Assembly (NCBI RefSeq): GCF_042648505.1 | Contig: NZ_JBHRXK010000004.1 | Coordinates: 362,030-426,029 of the forward strand | Source of the DNA: Lysobacter_L cavernae | GTDB taxonomy: Bacteria > Pseudomonadota > Gammaproteobacteria > Xanthomonadales > Xanthomonadaceae | Length of the DNA: 64,000 bases | Direction of reading: 5' to 3' | Shown: positions 59,820-64,000 of the stretch, piece after piece | Position numbering within the stretch: the first letter of the stretch is position 1 | Layout of the letters: every line of letters starts with the position of its first letter | Made by a program: the position numbers and the translations under genes | Notes under the pieces: model-generated | What the model saw: only the letters and a program-made list of their open reading frames with translations | Told to the model about the DNA's origin: nothing | Database searches by the model: none

Positions 59820-61046
59820 ATGACCACGTCTACCGCCGACCTGTACGCGCTGTCCGAACGTTACTACCTGCCGGTGTACCGGCCGCGCCGGATCGTGCTC
59901 GATCATGGCCAGGGCGCACGGGTGTGGGACCGCGATGGCCGCGAGTACGTCGACTTCGGCGCCGGCATCGCCGTCAATGCGCTCGGCCATGCCCATCCGG
60001 CGCTGGTGGCGGCATTGACCGAACAGGCCGGCAAGCTCTGGCACACCAGCAATGTGTTCGTCAGCGAGCCGCCGTTGCGCCTGGCCGAGGAGCTGGTGGC
60101 CGCATCGCGGTTCGCCCGTCGCGTGTTTTTCTGCAACTCCGGCACCGAGGCCAACGAGGCGGCGATCAAGCTCGCGCGCAAGTGGGCCGCCGCCCAGGAC
60201 CGCACCCCCGATCGTCGCGTGATCCTGAGTTTCCGCGGCAGTTTCCACGGACGCACCCTCGCGGCCGTCACCGCCGGCGCCCAGCCCAAGTACCACGAGG
60301 GCTTCGAGCCGCTGCCACCGGGCTTCCGCTACAGCGACTTCAACGACCTGGCCGCGGCCGAGGCGGCGATGGTCCATGGCGACGTTTGTGCGGTACTGGT
60401 CGAGCCGGTGCAGGGCGAGGGCGGCGTGACCCCGGCTACCGAAGCGTTTCTGCTCGGCCTGCGCGCGTTGTGCGACCGCCACGGCGCGCTGCTGATGCTC
60501 GACGAGATCCAGTGCGGCATGGGCCGCACCGGGCAGTTGTTCGCCTGCCACGGCTATGGCGTCACGCCCGACGTGGTGACGCTGGCCAAGGCGCTCGGCA
60601 GCGGCTTCCCGATCGGCGCGATGCTGGTCGGCGACAAGGCCAGCGAGGCCATGCAGTTCGGCGCGCACGGCACCACCTTCGGCGGCAACCCCCTCGCCGC
60701 CGCCGTCGCGCGCGCGGCACTGCGCGAACTTTCGTCACCGGCAGTGCTGGCCAATGTCACGCGCCAGTCGCTCGCCATCCGTGATGCACTGGCCGCGATC
60801 GATGCCGAATTGGCGTTGTTCGGGGAAATCCGCGGTTGCGGCCTGATGCTCGGCGCGCAGCTGCGCGAGGCGTACGCGGGCAAAGCCGGCGAGATCCTCG
60901 ACCACTGCGCCGACCACGGTCTGCTGCTGCTGCAGGCTGGCCCGGACGTGCTGCGCTTCGTGCCGGCACTGAACATCAGCGATGCCGATGTCGCCGAGGG
61001 CTTGACGCGTTTTCAGCAGGCGCTGAGGTCGTTTGCCGGGGCCTGA
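59820..61046 (+). CDS. argD: Acetylornithine/succinylornithine aminotransferase
   Basis: Class III PLP aminotransferase of 408 residues, closely aligned with E. coli ArgD/AstC over its whole length: LPVYRPRRIVLDHGQGARVWD, NSGTEANEAAIKLAR, EPVQGEGGVTPATEAFL, DEIQCGMGRTG, the PLP lysine in LAKALGSGFP, and HGTTFGGNPLAAAV. Sequence cannot separate biosynthetic ArgD from catabolic AstC; no arg or ast neighbours are here. ATG 59820; a long upstream frame to 59706 lacks an SD. Confidence 0.85.
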   Translation: MTTSTADLYALSERYYLPVYRPRRIVLDHGQGARVWDRDGREYVDFGAGIAVNALGHAHPALVAALTEQAGKLWHTSNVFVSEPPLRLAEELVAASRFARRVFFCNSGTEANEAAIKLARKWAAAQDRTPDRRVILSFRGSFHGRTLAAVTAGAQPKYHEGFEPLPPGFRYSDFNDLAAAEAAMVHGDVCAVLVEPVQGEGGVTPATEAFLLGLRALCDRHGALLMLDEIQCGMGRTGQLFACHGYGVTPDVVTLAKALGSGFPIGAMLVGDKASEAMQFGAHGTTFGGNPLAAAVARAALRELSSPAVLANVTRQSLAIRDALAAIDAELALFGEIRGCGLMLGAQLREAYAGKAGEILDHCADHGLLLLQAGPDVLRFVPALNISDADVAEGLTRFQQALRSFAGA

Positions 61047-61062
61047 TCGGATTTCTTCCACA

Positions 61063-61095
61063 ACCAAAAAAAGCCCGGCATTGCCGGGCTTTTTC
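61063..61095. terminator. Bidirectional terminator between argD and hemL
   Basis: Stem gcccggc (61073-61079) with gccgggc (61083-61089) around a 3-base loop, A-run before (61066-61072) and T-run after (61090-61094). It suits the two convergent genes. Confidence 0.88.
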
Positions 61096-61115
61096 GTGAT
61101 GTCGTGACGGCCCGC

Positions 61116-62405
61116 TCAGCCCTTGGCGATCGCGAACGCTTCACGTGCCGCCGCAACGGTTGCCGCGATCTCGCCTGCGCCATGCGCGCTCGACACGAAG
61201 CCGGCCTCGAACGCCGACGGCGCCAGGTACACGCCACGTTCGAGCATGGCGTGGAAGAAGCGGTTGAAGCGCGCGGTATCCGACGCCTTTGCTTCCTCGA
61301 AGGTTTCCACCGGCCCCTCACGGAAGTACAGACCGAACATGCCCGGTGCGCGCGTGGTGGTGAAAGCAACGCCGGCATCGCGCGCGGCGGCCTCCAGACC
61401 GTCGCACAAGGCGTGCGTGCTGCGTTCCAGCGCATCGTGGAAACCCGGTGCCCGGATCAACTCCAGCGTCGCCAGGCCGGCGGCCATGGCCACCGGATTG
61501 CCGCTGAGCGTGCCGGCCTGGTAGATCGGGCCGCTCGGCGCGACCTGCGCCATGTACTCGCGACGGCCGCCGTAGGCACCGACCGGCATGCCGCCGCCGA
61601 TGATCTTGCCGAACGTGCTCAGGTCCGGGGTGATGCCGTAACGCTGCTGCGCGCCACCGAGCGCGACACGGAAGCCGGTCATCACCTCGTCGAAGATCAG
61701 CAGCGCAGCGTGTCGGGTGCACAGCTCGCGCAAATGTTGCAGATAGCCGTCGCGCGGCAGGATGCAGTTGGCGTTGCCGACGATCGGCTCGATGATCAGG
61801 CCGGCGATGTCGCCGCCGACTTCGTCGAACAGTTGGGTCGCCGCATCGAAATCGTTGTAGGCAATCGTCAGCGTCAGATCGGCCAGCGCCGACGGCACGC
61901 CTGGGGAGTTCGGCAAGCCCAGCGTCATCACGCCGCTGCCGGCCTTGACCAGGAAGCTGTCGCCGTGGCCGTGGTAACAGCCCTCGAACTTTACGATGCG
62001 GTTGCGCCCGGTGACGCCACGCGCGACGCGGATCGCCGACAGTGTCGCCTCGGTGCCGGAATTGACCATGCGCACCATCTCGCAGCTCGGCACGATCTGG
62101 GTAATCGCTTCGGCCATGGTCACTTCCAGCGCATTGGGCACGCCGAAGCTGAGGCCGTCGCGCATGGTCTTCTCAACCGCGGCCAGCACGTCGGGATGCG
62201 CGTGTCCGGCGATCATCGGGCCCCACGAGCCGACGTAGTCGATATAGCGATTGCCGTCGACGTCGACCAGGTACGCGCCTTGTGCACTGTGTGCGAAGAA
62301 CGGCTCGCCGCCCACCGACTTGAATGCGCGCACCGGCGAATTGACGCCGCCGGGGATCAGGTCCTTGGCGCGGGTGAACAGGGCGTGCGAGCGGTCGGTT
62401 TTCAT
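61116..62405 (-). CDS. hemL: Glutamate-1-semialdehyde 2,1-aminomutase
   Basis: Makes 5-aminolevulinate for heme (and corrinoid) synthesis. 429 residues, class III PLP fold: LFTRAKDLIPGGVNSPVRAF, YIDYVGSWGPMIAGHAHP, NSGTEATLSAIRVAR, IFDEVMTGFRVALGGAQ, and the PLP lysine in STFGKIIGGGMPVGAYGG. The enzyme is more similar to its own family than to argD next door. It starts 15 bases after the thiE stop, so the two are co-transcribed leftward. Confidence 0.96.
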   Translation of the reverse strand: MKTDRSHALFTRAKDLIPGGVNSPVRAFKSVGGEPFFAHSAQGAYLVDVDGNRYIDYVGSWGPMIAGHAHPDVLAAVEKTMRDGLSFGVPNALEVTMAEAITQIVPSCEMVRMVNSGTEATLSAIRVARGVTGRNRIVKFEGCYHGHGDSFLVKAGSGVMTLGLPNSPGVPSALADLTLTIAYNDFDAATQLFDEVGGDIAGLIIEPIVGNANCILPRDGYLQHLRELCTRHAALLIFDEVMTGFRVALGGAQQRYGITPDLSTFGKIIGGGMPVGAYGGRREYMAQVAPSGPIYQAGTLSGNPVAMAAGLATLELIRAPGFHDALERSTHALCDGLEAAARDAGVAFTTTRAPGMFGLYFREGPVETFEEAKASDTARFNRFFHAMLERGVYLAPSAFEAGFVSSAHGAGEIAATVAAAREAFAIAKG

Positions 62406-62420
62406 GAGTGCCTTGGTCGG

Positions 62421-63080
62421 TCAAACGGGATGGAAACCGGCCTCGTCGGAAGCGGGCCGGGAGAAGCAGGACAGGTAGGCGCGAGTCGCCGCGGCCGGAT
62501 CGGGTGCGTCGAACACGCCGCTGATCACCGCGACCAGATCGGCGCCGGCGGCGATCAACGGCCCGGCATTGTCCGGGGTGATGCCGCCGATCGCCACCCG
62601 CGGCACGCCCAGCGCGCTGGCCTCGCGCAGCAGCACCGGCGCCGCGCGACGGGCATTGGGCTTGGTCGGCGAGGGAAAAAAGGCGCCAAACGCGACGTAA
62701 CTGGCCCCGGCCGCTACCGCGCGTCGTGCCAGCTCGGACTGCGCATAACACGATGCGCCGATAAGGGCGGCGTCCCCCAGTGTGGCGCGTGCGGTGGCAA
62801 GCTCGCCGTCGTCCTCGCCCAGGTGCGCGCCGTCCGCGCCGATGGCTACCGCCAGCCGCCAGTCGTCGTTGATGATCAGTGGCACACCGTATTGGCGGCA
62901 CAGTGGCTGTAACGCACGGGCCTGCTGCTCGCGCAATGCGGCGTCGGCCTGCTTGTTGCGGTATTGCAGCCAGTTTGCGCCGGCATGCAGCACGACATCG
63001 ACGCGCGCCAGCAGGCGCGCGGTGTCGTTTTCGTCCGGGGTGAGGGCGTAGAGGCCGCGATGCGGCCAGCGCGGATTCAT
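62421..63080 (-). CDS. thiE: Thiamine phosphate synthase
   Basis: Joins the thiazole and pyrimidine units of thiamine. 219 residues, TIM barrel: GLYALTPDE, LQYRNKQADAALREQQARAL, LIINDDWRLAVAIGADGAHLGEDD, FGAFFPSPTKPNARRA and VAIGGITPDNAGPLIAAGADLVAVISGVF. All phosphate and substrate segments present. No TPP riboswitch is seen in the 68 bases between it and the divergent rubredoxin gene. Confidence 0.95.
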   Translation of the reverse strand: MNPRWPHRGLYALTPDENDTARLLARVDVVLHAGANWLQYRNKQADAALREQQARALQPLCRQYGVPLIINDDWRLAVAIGADGAHLGEDDGELATARATLGDAALIGASCYAQSELARRAVAAGASYVAFGAFFPSPTKPNARRAAPVLLREASALGVPRVAIGGITPDNAGPLIAAGADLVAVISGVFDAPDPAAATRAYLSCFSRPASDEAGFHPV

Positions 63081-63148
63081 GCTCGAAGCTTCCGTGGGCG
63101 CGGGCAGGGTGGGACAATACGCACCCGCAATTCACGCATTATCCGCCC

Positions 63149-63340
63149 ATGTCCGAGATCGCCGCGACCACCACCTTCCGCACCTGGATGTGCGTCGTCT
63201 GCGGCTTCATCTACGACGAGGCCCAGGGACTGCCGGAAGAAGGCATCGCCCCGGGCACACGCTGGGAGGACATTCCGGACACCTGGACCTGCCCCGACTG
63301 CGGTGTCACCAAGGACGATTTCGAGATGATGCAGGTCTGA
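63149..63340 (+). CDS. rubA: Rubredoxin
   Basis: A 63-residue Fe(Cys)4 electron carrier. Ligands Cys15-x2-Cys18 (MCVVCGF) and Cys48-x2-Cys51 (CPDCGV), with the conserved Tyr22 and EEGIAPGTRWEDIPDTW. It is slightly extended at the N-terminus. Divergent from thiE; the 68-base gap holds cattat just before the ATG as a possible -10. Confidence 0.95.
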   Translation: MSEIAATTTFRTWMCVVCGFIYDEAQGLPEEGIAPGTRWEDIPDTWTCPDCGVTKDDFEMMQV

Positions 63341-63356
63341 AGCCGCTGTCGGCGAC

Positions 63357-63803
63357 TTACGGGTTCGGCAAATCCGGTCCGAAGGTCAATTCCGAGCCGT
63401 CCTTCAGGTCCAGCCTGGCGGCCTGGCCGGCGTTGAGCTCCAGCACGTAGCGCGCCGGCGCCCTGCTTGGGTAGGGCGGGCAGCGATCCCCCAGCGAGCA
63501 CGGCGGCACGTCGCGCTGCTGCGACACCAGTTTGCGTGACTGGTCGAAATAGAGGATGTCGAGCGGAATCTTGGTGTTCTTCATCCAGTAGGCCAGCGGT
63601 TCCTGGCGCTCGTGGATGAACAGCATGCCGCGACCGGCGCCGAGCTCGTCGCGGAACATCAGGCCACGTGCGCGCTCCTCGTCATTGTCGGCCACTTCCA
63701 CGGCGTAGCGTTGTCCGCCCAATTCGACCCAGGCGTCACTGCCCGAGGCGCAGCCGGACAGGGCTAGGCCGCAACAGGCAACCAGCAGGCGGATGGCGGA
63801 CAT
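63357..63803 (-). CDS. DUF192 family lipoprotein
   Basis: 148 residues: lipobox LSGC with Cys18, then a DUF192 domain (YAVEVADNDEERARGLMFRDELGAGRGMLFI, YWMKNTKIPLDILYFDQ, ARYVLELNAGQAARLDLKDGSELTF). The family is common in envelopes; function unknown. It converges with rubredoxin, 16 bases apart. Confidence 0.85.
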   Translation of the reverse strand: MSAIRLLVACCGLALSGCASGSDAWVELGGQRYAVEVADNDEERARGLMFRDELGAGRGMLFIHERQEPLAYWMKNTKIPLDILYFDQSRKLVSQQRDVPPCSLGDRCPPYPSRAPARYVLELNAGQAARLDLKDGSELTFGPDLPNP

Positions 63804-64000
63804 CGTGGCGCTCCTTGAGCATTGAGTGTGGCCGGACCATCAGGCAACGCGGCCGCGCTCGTCAAGCCAAAAAAACTTTCCGCAGCCCCTTCCCAAATCC
63901 GAAGTGCGTGTGCACAATGCGCGCCCCGCCGAGGTGAAGTTGACCGAAGCGGGGCGCGGTTGAAGCGGCGATTTCGAAGGCGGTTGACGGTTTCGAAAGG
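63804..64000. other. Window end, no gene recognised
   Basis: 197 bases with no reliable gene. ttgacg at 63984-63989 followed by the window end could be a -35 element for something downstream, but the -10 would lie outside. Confidence 0.3.

Noticed and set aside
61104..62912. A 602-codon + strand frame opposite hemL and thiE
   Set aside because: Spans two real genes on the other strand and has no motif.
63081..63148. TPP riboswitch in front of thiE
   Set aside because: The 68-base divergent gap is too short and lacks the conserved TPP-box bases.

Overview
The window reads as the chromosome of a Gram-negative, GC-rich gammaproteobacterium, most probably a member of the Xanthomonadaceae/Lysobacteraceae (Xanthomonas, Lysobacter, Luteimonas and relatives). 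Reasons: the gene order ruvC-ruvA-kup-ruvB-ybgC-tolQRAB-pal-cpoB-queE-queC, a pyrophosphate-dependent phosphofructokinase instead of the ATP enzyme, palindromic repeats containing gtaggagcggcttcagcc, an Mpl/HemL/ThiE set typical of the class, and frequent GTG/TTG starts. The genus cannot be decided from the sequence alone. Almost everything is chromosomal housekeeping; there is no phage, plasmid, insertion sequence, CRISPR array or obvious genomic island.

Layout. 1-11520: a cobalamin (vitamin B12) uptake and late-synthesis cluster, all on the + strand: the outer-membrane receptor btuB behind a possible regulatory leader, two tandem BtuM-like inner-membrane proteins, then cobO-cobB-cbiB-cobD-cobQ-cobU-cobT-cobC-cobS. 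Nearly all cob genes overlap by 4-13 bases, so they are probably translationally coupled. No corrin-ring genes and no bluB are in the window. 11538-19790: yceH, a YbaL-type K+/H+ antiporter, the ABC-F protein yheS, a frameshifted PhzF-family gene, a second CPA2 antiporter, an FmdB-type zinc-ribbon protein, a REP palindrome and a three-repeat DUF3011 secreted protein. 19945-25017: aspS, a GNAT acetyltransferase, a secreted beta-propeller protein, a lipase-like hydrolase, and yebC. 25145-31396: ruvC-ruvA, two tandem kup potassium transporters, ruvB. 31389-38502: ybgC-tolQRAB-pal-cpoB (Tol-Pal envelope machine) followed by queE and queC (queuosine precursor).

38602-39130: a tRNA-Lys(UUU) gene followed by four tandem 70-bp units that are degenerate copies of the tRNA from the D-loop to the CCA end. 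This is the most unusual structure in the window. 39131-46473: a short MscS-like channel, recQ, dps and hrpA. 46613-53844: a pyrophosphate-related neighbourhood: soluble pyrophosphatase (ppa), membrane proton-pumping pyrophosphatase (hppA), PPi-dependent phosphofructokinase (pfp) and adenylate kinase (adk), interrupted by a small secreted protein and an AraC/VOC pair. 53948-64000: mpl, a Lon-N domain protein, a DedA-PAP2-LssY_C membrane fusion, a RIO-like kinase, an SDR, an acetylornithine-type aminotransferase, hemL, thiE, rubredoxin and a DUF192 lipoprotein.

How the parts fit: BtuB and the BtuM-like proteins would import corrinoid, CobO adenosylates it, CobB/CobQ amidate it, CobD and CbiB attach aminopropanol phosphate, CobU/CobT/CobC/CobS build and join the lower nucleotide loop. 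Ppa, HppA and Pfp together point to PPi being treated as an energy currency. Tol-Pal, Mpl and the antiporters/Kup pair are envelope and ion-homeostasis functions. All functional calls rest on motif and family recognition by eye; no database search was run.
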